A stretch of DNA of 64,000 nt. It comes from Oscheius sp. JU75. Lineage: Eukaryota; Nematoda; Chromadorea; Rhabditida; Rhabditidae. Position numbers and translations under genes: made by a program. Below are positions 23,588-34,675 of this stretch, one piece after another. The stretch covers positions 1,240,001-1,304,000 of the forward strand of contig JASJZC010000002.1 in the NCBI GenBank assembly GCA_037178855.1, in the 5' to 3' direction. Position 1 is the stretch's first letter; every line of letters begins with the position of its first letter. The notes below the pieces were generated by a model. The model ran no database searches. It was not told the DNA's origin and was given only the letters and a program-made list of their open reading frames with translations.

Positions 23588-24060
23588 AAGCGCCAACATC
23601 CCATATGTACCGATTCCCGATCTCTCACACCCTTCCCCCTACGGCGTTCACTCAATCTACCTGCATAATAATGTTTCTTCCAAGACTAGTAGAGTACAAT
23701 TAGACAGAGTTCAAACCCCTCCGATTTCTATAGAAATTCCGACCTGAAAAGTATTATATAGTCAACGATGCTCCCGTACTTTTTTGTTTTTATTTCTTTT
23801 GTTTTGTTAATAGGCACTATATGTTGACCTTTGGAGCCGAAGAATTGTATCCTTAACGGGCAGCAAGTGCGCCGGTGTGTGCGTTTTGTTTGTAGTTTTT
23901 TTTAGAGAGCCTTCTCTTCCCCCGGTGTTTTCTATACACACACGCTGTATTGTAAAATCGAGTTTTAGTCTAATTTCCATGTGTCTCTCTCTCGGTTACG
24001 ATGATTTCTATTGGGAGACCTTTACGGTTCTTCGCTCTGAAAACGCGTGTAAATAGTACG

Positions 24061-24066
24061 AATAAA
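24061..24066 (+). terminator. Poly(A) signal of the nuclear receptor gene
   Basis: AATAAA about 475 bp after the stop codon, immediately before the hairpin and foldback element at 24.2-24.5 kb. Confidence 0.5.
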
Positions 24067-24181
24067 TCTATTACTTTTCCGTTCAACGGGGAAAAATATC
24101 ATAAGATGTCCTGCATCTTATTGTTAGAACTGTGACAGAATGGGACATTGAAAAGTAATGAAAAGCATAATAGGAAGACAA

Positions 24182-24263
24182 TGAATCGTTTGTATAAATA
24201 TTTGAAAAAAAATTCTACTATACATAATAGAATTTTAATTCAAATATTTATACAAAGGATTCA
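24182..24263. repeat. AT-rich long hairpin
   Basis: Arms 24189-24217 and 24228-24256 match at about 27 of 29 positions (TTTGTATAAATATTTGAA at the outer end) around a 10-nt loop. Weaker pairing extends a few bases outward on both sides. It directly abuts the foldback element that follows. Confidence 0.85.
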
Positions 24264-24266
24264 CGT

Positions 24267-24478
24267 CTGTTCAGCTGAGAAGTTGAAAACGCAGTCCTTT
24301 AATACTGTTTGTGGCGGGACCCTTTTTCATTGTAATTAGGTTCATAGGATTCTACATACGCTGGCGTGATTTCATGTTTCTCGTCGGTCTTTATTCATTT
24401 TGTGCCAATTTTCAGTGAAAAAGGGTCCCGCCATGAACAATGTTAAAGGACTGCGTTTTCAACTTTTCAGTTGAACAG
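24267..24478. mobile_element. MITE-like foldback element, about 210 bp
   Basis: Inverted arms of about 63 bp at 24267-24329 and 24416-24478 (both contain AAAACGCAGTCCTTTAA and GGCGGGACCCTTTTTCA) enclose about 86 bp with no coding capacity. It lies between the nuclear receptor and the dehydratase gene, about 250 bp before the ATG of the latter. Confidence 0.8.
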
Positions 24479-24730
24479 GCTATAGGGAGGAATCTGAATC
24501 TCGGCATCCTTCTCAACGAATCCTAGGTGCTGTTCACGAAACCTATCCGAAAAACTTTACACTGCCATCGGACGACCCGTAATCGCATTTTTCCTCCCGC
24601 ACACAGTCGATGGGGTCTCTGTATAAGATCAGCTGCGATATCGATCCTGACGGGCCTTGACCCGCCGACTCCGCTTCCCGTTCTAGTAATCGACATTCGA
24701 TCATTACCACAGTCCTTTTTCTGCTGAACG

Positions 24731-27247
24731 ATGTCCAATCATACCCCTAAAAATGTGATGATAACTGGCGGCTGTGGCTTTATTGGCTCAAATTTCGTCA
24801 ACTACATCTTTCGTGCCTGGCCCAACTGCAATTTTGTCAACGTGGACAAGTTGATTCTTAACAGCGACACTCACAATGTCGATGAAGAGGTTTGATCTTC
24901 AAAATAATAAACAATTCAGCTTCAGGTTCGCTCCTCTCTCAGGTACAAGCTCGTCCTTGCCGATATTAAGAACCGACAGGCTATTCGCAAAGCCCTAGAT
25001 GAAAATCAGATAGACAGCGTGATTCATTTCGCCGCCGACTGTACTTCAACTCGCTGCTATAACGAGACCGTGGAGGCTGTGGAAAACAATGTTATCGCGT
25101 TTGTTCACCTGCTGGATGTAGTTAGGGAGTACGGCAAAGTCAAGAGATTCCTGCATATTTCTACTGATGAGGTGAGTGAGAGTGGCCACACCAAGACGTA
25201 GGCTGGGCACGGTATAAGTCTGAGGGGCATAAGTGACACGGTCTCAATACTCAAAATTTTAGTTTCTGTCTTTTACAAACACTGAGAAACTTCCCCGGCA
25301 CATCATTCCAACAGTTCTGTACAAACCCGAGCAGAACAGTTTCGGCTGGGTCGTTGGTTACGCTAGCCTAGAGAGTACGGGTGCCATATTCAGAGAGAGT
25401 GTCGCCTTTAAAGTAGTAAACAGTGGACAAATAGTAAGCTGGTACAGGCAGTGACATAAACTTTGTAGGTCTACGGAGACTCTGGCCTGGGCTCCGATGA
25501 ACAGGGAAAGAGTGAAGATTCCCTCCTGCTACCAGGAAATCCCTATGCTGCTACCAAGGTATGCCAAAGGACTATCTCTAAAAGCCATCTCCTAGATTGC
25601 TGGAGAAGCCTTCGTCCATGCCTTCCGTACTCAATACAATCTTCCAATTGTGACAGCACGAATGAACAATATTTATGGACCAAGCCAGTGGGATGTGAAA
25701 GTCGTGCCCAGGTTCATTGAAATCGCAAGGGCACGTGGCGAGTATACCATTCAGGGGACTGGAAACCAGCTCAGGTAAGAGTCAAACATTCTGCAATGTC
25801 AAGTTCTTTCAGATCCTGGCTCTTTGTCGACGATGCCAGTGCTGGAATCCAGGCTGTCTTCGAGAAGGGTGTCTTGGGAGATATCTACAACCTCGGAACC
25901 TACTACGAGAAAAGCGTAGCCGACTTGGCTCATTTCATCCAGGCTGAGGTTGACCGTCAACTGGGAAGAGAAGCGGCTCCGGCTCGTTTTGTCTCCATTC
26001 CCGATCGTCCCTACAACGATCTTCGTTACTTTATAAGCATCAACAAAGCTCAAACCGAGTTGGGATGGACACCGAGCACTTCCTTTGAGGAGGGAATGTC
26101 CAGAACTGTGGCTGCAGCACTGAAGCCGAAGAAGAGTGTGAAGATGCATGTTGCCATCTATGGGAAGGGATATGTTGGACAGGAGTTTGAGAAGGTGAGA
26201 GAGAGATAGAGAGAGAGAGACAGACAAACAGACAGACAGAGAGACAAAATGACAGAGAGAAACCGCAACGAATTTCAGACCCTTATCGAGCGCCAAATCC
26301 CCTACAAGTTTGCCGAGTCTCGTGTAGGAACCAGTAGTGACGAGGAGGTAGAAAAGGAACTCATAGAGCTCAACGTCTCCCACGTCGTCTGTGTTACTGG
26401 CCGAACTCACGGCCCAGGCTGTGGAACCATCGAGTGTCTTGAAGGCGGACCGGACAAGGTCTACCAGAATGTGAGAGACAACATGTACAGTGCGACTGCT
26501 CTGGCTCACATCTGTCGTCGTCTTGGTATCCATTATACTTACGTTGGAACTGGATACATCTTTGCCTACGACGCACAGCATCCGATCGGAGGGCCCGGAT
26601 TCACTGAGGTGGTCACAGTTCTCTTATAATTTGAGCCAAAGAGTTCAGGAAGACATTCCTATGTTCTTCGGATCGTCGTACTCTGTTGTAAAGGGGGTAA
26701 CTGACAGACAGATGATGCACTTTAATGAGAAGGGCTGGGAGAACATCTGTGCCAGAATCACTCTACCTCTGAGTTATGAACTGGATCAGAGCAGGAATCT
26801 GTTGTCAAAGATCATCAAATATAAGTGAGTACAGTCTCTCTGTCTGTTTTTTTTTCTCTAATCCATCCTTCCAGAGAACTCTTCGACATTCCCGTCTCTA
26901 TTTCCATCCTCCCCGACTGTTTCGATGCTCTCGTGACCCTCATGGAGAAGCGTTTCGGTGGTCACCTGAACCTGGTCAATCCCGAGCCAATAAGTCTGTA
27001 TGAAATCGTCCAGCTTTACAAGGAGGTAGTCAACTTTTGTCGCTGTCACTATCTCACCATTCTTCAGATCGTCGATCCTTCTGTCAATCCGATCGGAATC
27101 CCTGCCGAATCTGAGCGTGGACAGCAGCTTCTAGCCACCAAGGGCAACTGTGCCCTAACTACCGAACTTCTCCAGTCGGTCGCGCCAATCCTCTCCTCAA
27201 CCGAGAGTCTTCGAAAGAACTTTGAGAAGATGAGCGTCCCGAACTAG
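24731..27247 (+). CDS. Bifunctional NDP-glucose 4,6-dehydratase / epimerase-reductase (rhamnose synthase type)
   Basis: Nine exons encode 630 residues: 24731-24889, 24926-25171, 25469-25558, 25596-25774, 25813-26194, 26279-26608, 26649-26824, 26875-27025, 27068-27247; all phases close. The N-terminal half is an RmlB-type short-chain dehydrogenase: the nucleotide-binding GGCGFIGSNF near residue 13, the catalytic STDEVYGDS split by an intron, and YAATKIAGE as the YxxxK motif. The C-terminal third, from about residue 380, is an RmlD/epimerase-reductase domain with a second nucleotide-binding motif IYGKGYVGQEF, then GTGYIFAYDAQHPIGG and a second YxxxK in SSYSVVKG. This order is that of plant RHM enzymes, which convert UDP- or dTDP-glucose to the rhamnose sugar nucleotide; C. 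elegans has a related protein in its rhamnose (rml) pathway, which feeds cuticle and surface glycans. It should be cytosolic. Confidence 0.93.
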
Positions 27248-27272
27248 GTCGCATACTAATCGAATGGATCGC

Positions 27273-27278
27273 AATAAA
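27273..27278 (+). terminator. Poly(A) signal of the dehydratase fusion gene
   Basis: AATAAA 26 bp after the stop codon. Confidence 0.6.
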
Positions 27279-28147
27279 TGAATAGCTTCCCCTTTATCGG
27301 GTCCACCTGTTCTTTCTCTGCCAAGACATGGTGGGGTCGCACAACCCCCCACAATCTCTCTCTCTCTCTGTGCCTAATTGTCGCTTTCCCTAGTCTAGTT
27401 TGGTCTTATCATCGATTGGGTGGCTTCACTACTTTTGTACAGATCAGCTTGTAGACCCTCACTGATTTCCTTTTGGTATCCAGAACGAGACAGTCTCTTC
27501 CATTTAGTGTTGCCTAGTCTGCGCCCAAAATTGATCGCGTTATCACTCGAGTGCGGTCAGATTGAGACACGATGAGAGTGAGAGACAAAGAGAAACTTAC
27601 CATATTGCTTCAGAGCAGTCATTTACTCATTTGAACTGGTCAGTTGCCACCATCTCGGGAGGAACTTTCAACTTAGCCGTCTCTCTTTGCTAGTCTACTT
27701 GTGCTTCCTCGGTCTTTGCCTGGTTATTCTGAGTTGACGACATTTGGCACTTCTCTCATGTCAGAAGCAAACAAATTACTTTAGTCGACGTAAACTTTGC
27801 ATCTAATTACAGTGTTTCAAAACAGAATTCCATTAATAACAATTACTTTGGAATTCGCTACAGTATTACTAGGAACCTATTAAGCTTTATTACTACTAGA
27901 AAAAGTTTTGCCATAATACCATGCTGCTTTTCACGAACTTCCTTCCCATTTCTGTTCATGATGACAGGGAAGAGGCGTACCTTGATTGTTGAGTCCAGAA
28001 CTGTAGTCTTCTTACCACCCCCGTTCTTATCTATCGGCCATGTTTTGCTATTGAGTGGAGTTCTCCTGAAGCCCCTTCTATCTCAACTTTCTTCCTACGA
28101 TCACTCGTTCTTCTCCAAAGCTAAATTGAATCCTTAGACTGAACAAA
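27279..28147. other. Intergenic spacer before the SCPx gene
   Basis: No coding exon recognised. A splice-acceptor-like CCTTAG lies 10 bases upstream of the SCPx ATG and could serve trans-splicing. Confidence 0.5.
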
Positions 28148-30631
28148 ATGGTGAAGCCCAAGGTCTACGTCATCGGAGTCGGAATGACCAAGTTCTCGAA
28201 GCCGGGAAGCTCCGGAATGGACTACCCTGAGCTGGTCAAGGAGGCTGGTAAGTCTTTTACAGTATTTTTTGAAAGGTAGTGTTTAGTCACCACGGCTCTG
28301 GACGACTGTAAGCTAAAGTACCAGGACATTCAACAGGCTACTGTTGGCTACCTGTTTGGAGGAACGTGCAATGGACAGAGAGCGCTCTACGAGGTCGGAT
28401 TGACCGGAATCCCTATTTTTAATGTAGGTGAATAGATTTTTGAGGAATTGGATGGTTTAGGTGAACAACGCCTGTGCCTCTGGATCCTCTGGAGTCTATC
28501 TCTGCAAGCAGATCCTTGAGAGCGGTGAGTACAGAGAGACAAAGAGATAGAGAGAATGAGAGACAGAGAGACAAAGAGACACAAAAATTCCAGGCAACGC
28601 CGATGTCGTCCTCGCTTGCGGTTTTGAGAAGATGGCCTCTGGATCTCTGGAAAACATGGGTGGTCCCTCCGATGACCGTGCCATTTCTGTTGACAAGCAC
28701 ATCGAAGTCATGTCCGAGACTTACGGCCTCTTTCCTGCCCCCATCACTGCTCAGATGTTCGGAAATGCTGGCAAGGAGCACATGGAAAAGTACGGAACCA
28801 AGAGAGAGCACTTCGCCAAGATTGCCTACAAGAACCATCTGCATTCCGTCAATAACCCGAAATCACAGTTCACCAAAGAGTTCTCTCTCGATCAGGTCAT
28901 AAATGCAAGAAAGATTTACGACTTCATGGGTCTTCTGGAATGCTCTCCGACTTCGGATGGAGCAGCTGCTGCCGTTCTTTGTTCTGAGAACTATCTCAAC
29001 AAGCATCCTCATCTCCGTGATCAGGCTGTCGAGATTGTCGGCTTCAAGCTCGGAACTGACCTTCCCTCGGTCTTCGAGGAGAAGTCGAACATCAAGATGA
29101 TCGGCTTCGACATGATCCAGAAGATTTCCAAGGAGCTCTGGGCCGAGACTGGCATGACTCCCAACGATGTCCAGGTCATTGAGCTTCACGACTGCTTCGC
29201 TCCCAATGAACTCATTACCTACGAAGCTATTGGACTCTGTCCAGTTGGAAAAGCAGGAGAGATTGTCGATCGCGGGGACAATACCTATGGAGGAAAATGG
29301 GTCATCAATCCGTCTGGAGGTCTGATCTCGAAGGGACATCCTATTGGGGCTACTGGTAAGAGAACAGGGTGTCTGTCACAACTCCCACTTTGCAGGTGTT
29401 GCTCAGGTAGTCGAGCTTGCCAACCAGCTCCGTGGCAAGTGTGGCAAGAGACAAGTTCCCAATGCTAGAGTCGCCATGCAGCATAACATTGGTGAGTCCT
29501 GGTTTTTAAAGAGTCCGGAGCAGTATCTTCTGTAGTCTAGTTTACTTCCAAACGTCACGTGATACACAGACAACTGGGAAAAATAGACTACATAAGAGTT
29601 GATAAGGGTGAAAGGCAGCCCTGATATTCCTCAGAGACTCGGTCATTTATTCTCTCTCCCTGTTCCCTGAAACAGAATCTATAAAGAGCCTCCTCTTTCA
29701 GGAATCGGAGGAGCCGGAGTCGTTGCTCTTTACCGTCTAGCCAATCCTTCTGCTGTCACTGTGAGTTACTCTTTTGGGAAAAGGGCAAAGCCCCGATGAC
29801 CATACCGTTGATACTGAAAGCAAGAACCGGCTTTTTTGTTGCGATAGACGTCTAGGTTATGCTCACTCTGTCCGCGCCGCTACACAATCCATTGTCCATT
29901 ACTGTCAGTTTTTCTCTTCCTACGGGGCTGACACAGTTGTTGACAGACCTGTGGAATAGTCAAAATGTACAGCGGAGAGTAGCAATGATGCTTAGGAGGA
30001 TTCAGGTGAGTGTGGGAGAGTGACAGTGACAACCTCTCTTCCTTAGGGATTCCCTTTCCCTTCGTATTATGTTAGCATGCACCGACCACGCGGGCCTAAT
30101 CAGTATGATAAGAGACACCAGTTATCACTACCTCCTTTTCCCCATCCGTTTTCACTGTTCTCGTTTTGCAGGCTACCTCGTCACCCTCTTCCGGAATGTC
30201 TCTCAAATCCGACGTCGTTTTTGATGAGATCAAGGAGCGTATTGGATCTGTGAGTCCTCCAATTGTATTTTGAACTGTTGAATCTTTAGGAGCCCGACCT
30301 TGTGAAGAAAGTCTCCTCCTCTTTCCGAATTATCGTCAATGGAGAGAACGGAGCCACCAAGAAGTGGACAGTCGATGCTAAACAGACCCCCGCCACTGTT
30401 GATCACGATGAGAAGAAGCCTGTTGATGTGGAGATGACCATCAAGGATGCCGACTTTATGCTGATCGCTGCCGGAAAACTGAAGCCCGACCAGGCCTTCA
30501 TGCAAGGAAAGCTGAAGCTCAAGGGAAACATTGCCAAGGCCATGAAACTCAAGGTAGCTCACCTTTTGTAGGATAACGAATACAATTTTAAGACTCTCCT
30601 TGACCCCAAGATGCTCAAGGCCAAGCTCTAA
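28148..30631 (+). CDS. SCP2: Peroxisomal sterol carrier protein X (3-ketoacyl-CoA thiolase + SCP2 domain)
   Basis: Nine exons encode 539 residues, close to the 547 of human SCPx: 28148-28247, 28287-28423, 28461-28524, 28594-29355, 29396-29491, 29702-29760, 30172-30249, 30290-30553, 30572-30631; all phases close. Residues 1 to about 405 are the thiolase: [10 protein letters not shown] holds the nucleophilic Cys, HDCFAPNE and [10 protein letters not shown] are further active-site motifs. A short linker ([12 protein letters not shown]) leads to the SCP2 lipid-binding domain. The protein ends KAKL, a type 1 peroxisomal targeting signal. The enzyme cleaves branched-chain 3-oxoacyl-CoAs in peroxisomal beta-oxidation, the step that in C. 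elegans (DAF-22) shortens ascaroside pheromone side chains. As far as I recall, the C. elegans enzyme lacks the SCP2 domain, so the intact fusion is notable. Poly(A) signal at 30702. Confidence 0.95.
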
Positions 30632-30701
30632 ACTATTCTTCCAATCCAAACTACTGCTCAACGTGCCATGTAGACATCTGACTGCATAGTGTAACTATTG
30701 A

Positions 30702-30707
30702 AATAAA
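30702..30707 (+). terminator. Poly(A) signal of the SCPx gene
   Basis: AATAAA 71 bp after the stop codon, just before a CTCTGT repeat tract. Confidence 0.6.
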
Positions 30708-30721
30708 GGATTCTAAACCTA

Positions 30722-30865
30722 GCTCTGTCTCTCTGTCTTTGTGCCTCTATGCCTCTATGTCTCTCTGTCTCTCTGACTCTGTCTCTCTGTCATCTCTATT
30801 TGTCTCTCTACCTCTCTGAAACTGTCTCTGTATCTCTTTGTCTCTGTTTGTCTCTCTGTCTCCCA
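30722..30865. repeat. CTCTGT-type simple repeat
   Basis: About 140 bp built of TCTCTGTC-like units between the convergent SCPx and galectin genes. The same simple-sequence family fills many introns of this window. Confidence 0.85.
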
Positions 30866-31033
30866 ACCTTGGAAAAGAAAGCTTTACTTATTACGAGTAG
30901 GCACAATATAGGAGGAGTAGGATCTGTTTTCATATCATCAATATGTTGCTTGTTTTGGTTTCAGTAAGTAGAAGGGGTGATAGTGTGTTTTGGAATATGT
31001 TTCGGGGCAGTAAGGGAACTGATTATCTAGTGC

Positions 31034-34023
31034 TTAGTTGTTGACAACCTGGATTCCGGTCAGTTCCAGATCTCCTTGAATCTGAAGACCGGCAATGTCG
31101 TGAGGGTCGACGCGATGGGAGTAGGAGGCGAAACGTTCTCCGTTGACGAAGATCTGGAGGGAGAGATGGTTGGGGATGTCACAGTTACTGTCACTGCCAC
31201 TGCCACACACTCTTACCTGGAAAGCATATTCCTCATTTCTAAGCTCCAAGTCGAATCCGACAGCTTTCTCGAAAGGATTCTTGCCCTCACGCTCCTCATT
31301 GCCCCATTCTCCATTGACCAACGAGTTCCGGACCACACCCTAAAAGTATGGCCGTCTTTAGGAATGAAAATGGTATCCAGGCAGTTAGCACAGCACGTCA
31401 AGTCACACGCATTAAAACATAAAAAAAAGTGTTTTAGTCTCGAGGACACTGTTAGCACACGCACAACAAGCTAAACGTACTCCGGGTACCGCCTTTCCGC
31501 AGAATAAACCAGTCTGAAAGAGGGTTTCGGTAAAACGGGCCCTGTGAGAAGGTCTAGGTACTCACCCTTTCGTCGAAACGAGGATTGAAGTGAAGGGCGA
31601 TGTCGCCGTTGTTCTTCAACAGGTTCACGTTGAATCTGAATGTTGGATGGTCAGAGAGACAAAGAGACAGAGGGACAGACCCTCTCCAGTCAATCATCCT
31701 CTCAAGTCTGATTGTTTACCTCTTGCCCTTCTTCTCAGGAGTACCATAGATGACGAGAGTCTTTCCCGGGATGAGTCCATCCGTAGCAATTCCACTCTCA
31801 TAAGGAACCGGGTAGTACTTTCCTCCCCACTGGACATGATTCAGCACGACGTCTCCGTCAATGGAGAGATGAGTCACACTCTGGAGAGGGACACGATGAT
31901 CGAAGGACTTGATCTCCTTCTGAAAAAAGCTCTTCGCTGAGAGATAAGGTGAAGTGACTTACTCTATTGACAGAGATAGTAAACTTCTGGTCATGAGCGC
32001 GGATGCGAATGTCGAAGGGCTCTCCCTTCTTCAGAGGATTCTTCTGTCTCTCTTCCTTGCCCCAGGCTCCTTTGGTGTAGGCGTTGAAGACGATCTGAAA
32101 GGGAGAGAGTGACTGAAGGTAGTCCATAAGAAAAGAATCTGTTTCAACAGTATGGTGAATCCAGTCAGACTGAACTTTTTTAGATGTTACCAATCCAAAG
32201 ATCAACAGATGGTTAGCCGCAAAACTTCAGAGAAGCTAGTGTCACCCTCACAAGAACGTAAAAGACTATCACGGACTACCTCACAGAACTTTTATGAACA
32301 CCTCTCCTAGAGGCCTGACAAAAATTCTAGACTGTCAACTGTGTTATTCACTACTTGAGTGCTTTTCACTTACTTTGCTCGTCGGATTGCTCTCCTGAAA
32401 ATGTTCTAAGTTGGCCATTAACCTCTCTCTCTCGCCCTCTGTCTTTCAGCACTCATGAATCAGACCATTTTCTTCCGTTCAATTTCCTCTCGGGCTCCTT
32501 TTATGGCACGACTATTCAAGCGAGAAAAAAGGCCCTTCTTCTGGGCGATATATTTAGCCAAAAATCAGGAGGCCAGAAAAAAGACTGGGGTATGATCATT
32601 TGTGATCGGTCATAAGTCGTTCAAGATGACACTTGCGAAGTGTCAGCTGTTTATCAACTTCGGAAAAACAACTGTCTCTGTCTCTCTGTCTCTGTCTTTC
32701 CGTATCTCTGTCTCTTCTTGTCTCTGTTCTCACCTTGCCCTCGTCGAAGCGACAGCTCACGTGAAGAGGAACGTCGTTTCCAGAAAAATCCGGGCTATCC
32801 TTATGGAGATTGATGTTGAATCTGCAAAAAAAATCTCTTCAATTGGTCCCATGAGGTGAAAAATTAAAGCCTAGATGGGCCTAAAAGCAAACTTATTACC
32901 TCTTGGACTCTTCGAGGGTCTTTCCACGGATGATCAGCGTCTGCCCGGGCTCGATCTTCTCGGTTAACTTGCTCCGGTAGGGGATGTTCTAAAAAGGAGT
33001 GTTCTTAAAGTTCTACCAGATTTTGTACTCTTCAGATGACCATGTTTATAATTACCCTCCAGACTCCCATCCCCGCTCACCCCTAGACTCACAATGTACT
33101 TGGCGTAATGCCAAAGCGTTGGCATACAAAGCAAATACTTCTCGGTAGAAATACAGTACGTAATATTTTCTTCAAAAGCAGGGAATAGGGACAAAAAGGA
33201 CGAAAAGGAACGGGGCGGGTCGCGATTTGAGGAGAGGGTGCACGTCGCCGCCCCCGCCGCTAAGCTCGGCAGAGGAGGGGGACACTGGATTACCCGGGAG
33301 CATTAACGCGAAATATTGGCGACGACTCAAACAGATTGGAAAAGCTTGGAAGAAGGATTAGAGAGGCTTTTTGGTCTAGAAGGGGAGTGCCCTTTGCAAA
33401 ATGCTTGAATCCCCCCACGTTCGGCTTCTTAAAAAACTTGTAAGTCAGTTTTGAGGGTCAGCATTACATTTTTCACGTTTGCGATGTTCTGTGTAGTTGT
33501 AGCTTTTGATCTGCTCTACAACTTTGGTGAACATCGTAATGCTCGACTGTGCTTGGGTCAGAGATAGCCAGAAGTCGCGGAAAGCGCTCTTGGCTTGAAA
33601 GTAGACCACACTGTATCCCCCAAACAACTGAATTACATTGATATGACTGTATAAGCAGGCCTAGACAGAAAGTTTCCTTATGATCAGAGAAGATCGGGTA
33701 ATATGGACAAGTTTTTATATGCCGGAAATAAGAAAAACAGGAACGCTCTTTCTATGGAAGCCCAACGCATACCGTGCTCAAAGCTCTCCGATCATATGAG
33801 CAGACTAGTCTACGCTCTGAGAAAAATGCGAGCGACACACAAATGTGAAAAACTTACGTAGTTCTTCTCCTCTTCCATTCTTTTCAAGACGTGGCGCGGA
33901 AGCTTCACGCTCCTGAAAACCGATCATATTGTACTCTAGACCGTAGAAGGCAAAAGAACGCTCAAAGACTTACGAAACACTTTTGGAGGAGACAGTGGAC
34001 TCGGAACGGAAGAGGCGAACCAT
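31034..34023 (-). CDS. lec-1: Tandem-repeat galectin, LEC-1 orthologue
   Basis: Nine exons encode 308 residues: 33974-34023, 33858-33912, 32900-32988, 32734-32821, 31963-32094, 31720-31919, 31566-31635, 31217-31339, 31034-31153; all phases close. Two galectin carbohydrate-recognition domains lie in tandem. The first runs from about residue 37 (NIPYRSKL, PLHVSCRFDEGK, WGKEERQKNP) and the second from about residue 175 (HVQWGGKYYPVPYESG, HFNPRFDE, VVRNSLVNGEWGNEEREG, ending GDLELTGIQVVNN). The second domain keeps the canonical sugar-binding HFNPR, N and WGNEE residues. The first has HVSCRF in place of HFNPR, as in the C. elegans LEC-1 N-terminal domain. It binds beta-galactosides and lacks a signal peptide, as is usual for galectins. 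Exon layout is parallel in the two domains, consistent with internal duplication. A palindromic repeat lies in the 32989-33857 intron. Confidence 0.95.
33450..33560. repeat. Palindromic repeat in a galectin intron
   Basis: Long imperfect palindrome: GCATTACATTTTT...GCGATGTTCTG and GTAGTTGTAG on the left, CTACAACTTTGGTGAACATCG on the right, with GGGTC at both outer ends. Same family as 42390-42505. Confidence 0.75.
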
Positions 34024-34557
34024 CGCTTGTGAGGCGAATGATTCAAAACAGAGACTTGAGGCTATAAAACCGGGACAGTTCAAACAAAAGGAGACGCCCA
34101 CGAGGTTTCTTTTGACATGATCATATGGCAGGAAGATCAAATAGGAAATGGTTCAAACAGAATAGTGAGGGACAGAAAACGAAAGACAGAGAGACAGGGA
34201 GACTAGGGAGACACAGAGAGAGAGAGTGAGAGAGTGAGTGAGGCGGCGACTGAGACTACTATAATTCAGGTATATTGATTGGATACAATAAGAAATTATG
34301 CCAGACTTCCAATTATAAAATTCTATAAGCAATTGAGTGGAGCGAGGCAGCTGTTGATTGAGGAGGAGGGATCAAGAAATAGTTTACACGCAAAAGAATG
34401 CTCTGGATGCTGGCCAAGGCAACAAGAAGAAACAGCTGTCTCCAGGAGTTGTTTTTTGTATCAGTTCGTTGTTTGGGAACAGATGGTAAGACAAAATACT
34501 AGGGGAAAACGAAAAAATTGGCTCTGGCTAGTGGTTCTTGCAGCAACTCGAAAACTC

Positions 34558-34675
34558 GCTTACGGCCACACCACGTTGAAAGTACGCCATCCCGTCCGAT
34601 CTGGCAAGTCAAGCAACGTTGGGCCCGGTTAGTACTTGGATCGGAGACGGCTTGGGAATCCCGGGTGTCGTAAGC
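34558..34675 (+). rRNA. 5S rRNA gene, copy 4
   Basis: Full-length 118-bp 5S sequence followed by TTTTTGTTTTTTT. The 40-odd bases upstream (GCTCTGGCTAGTGGTTCTTG and following) closely match the upstream flanks of copies 1 and 2. Confidence 0.95.

Noticed and set aside
25799-26581. Long open frame (260 aa) on the minus strand
   Set aside because: It is antisense to well-supported exons 5 and 6 of the dehydratase fusion and crosses an intron; the sequence is a shadow with a GAGACA-derived Ser/Leu-rich section.
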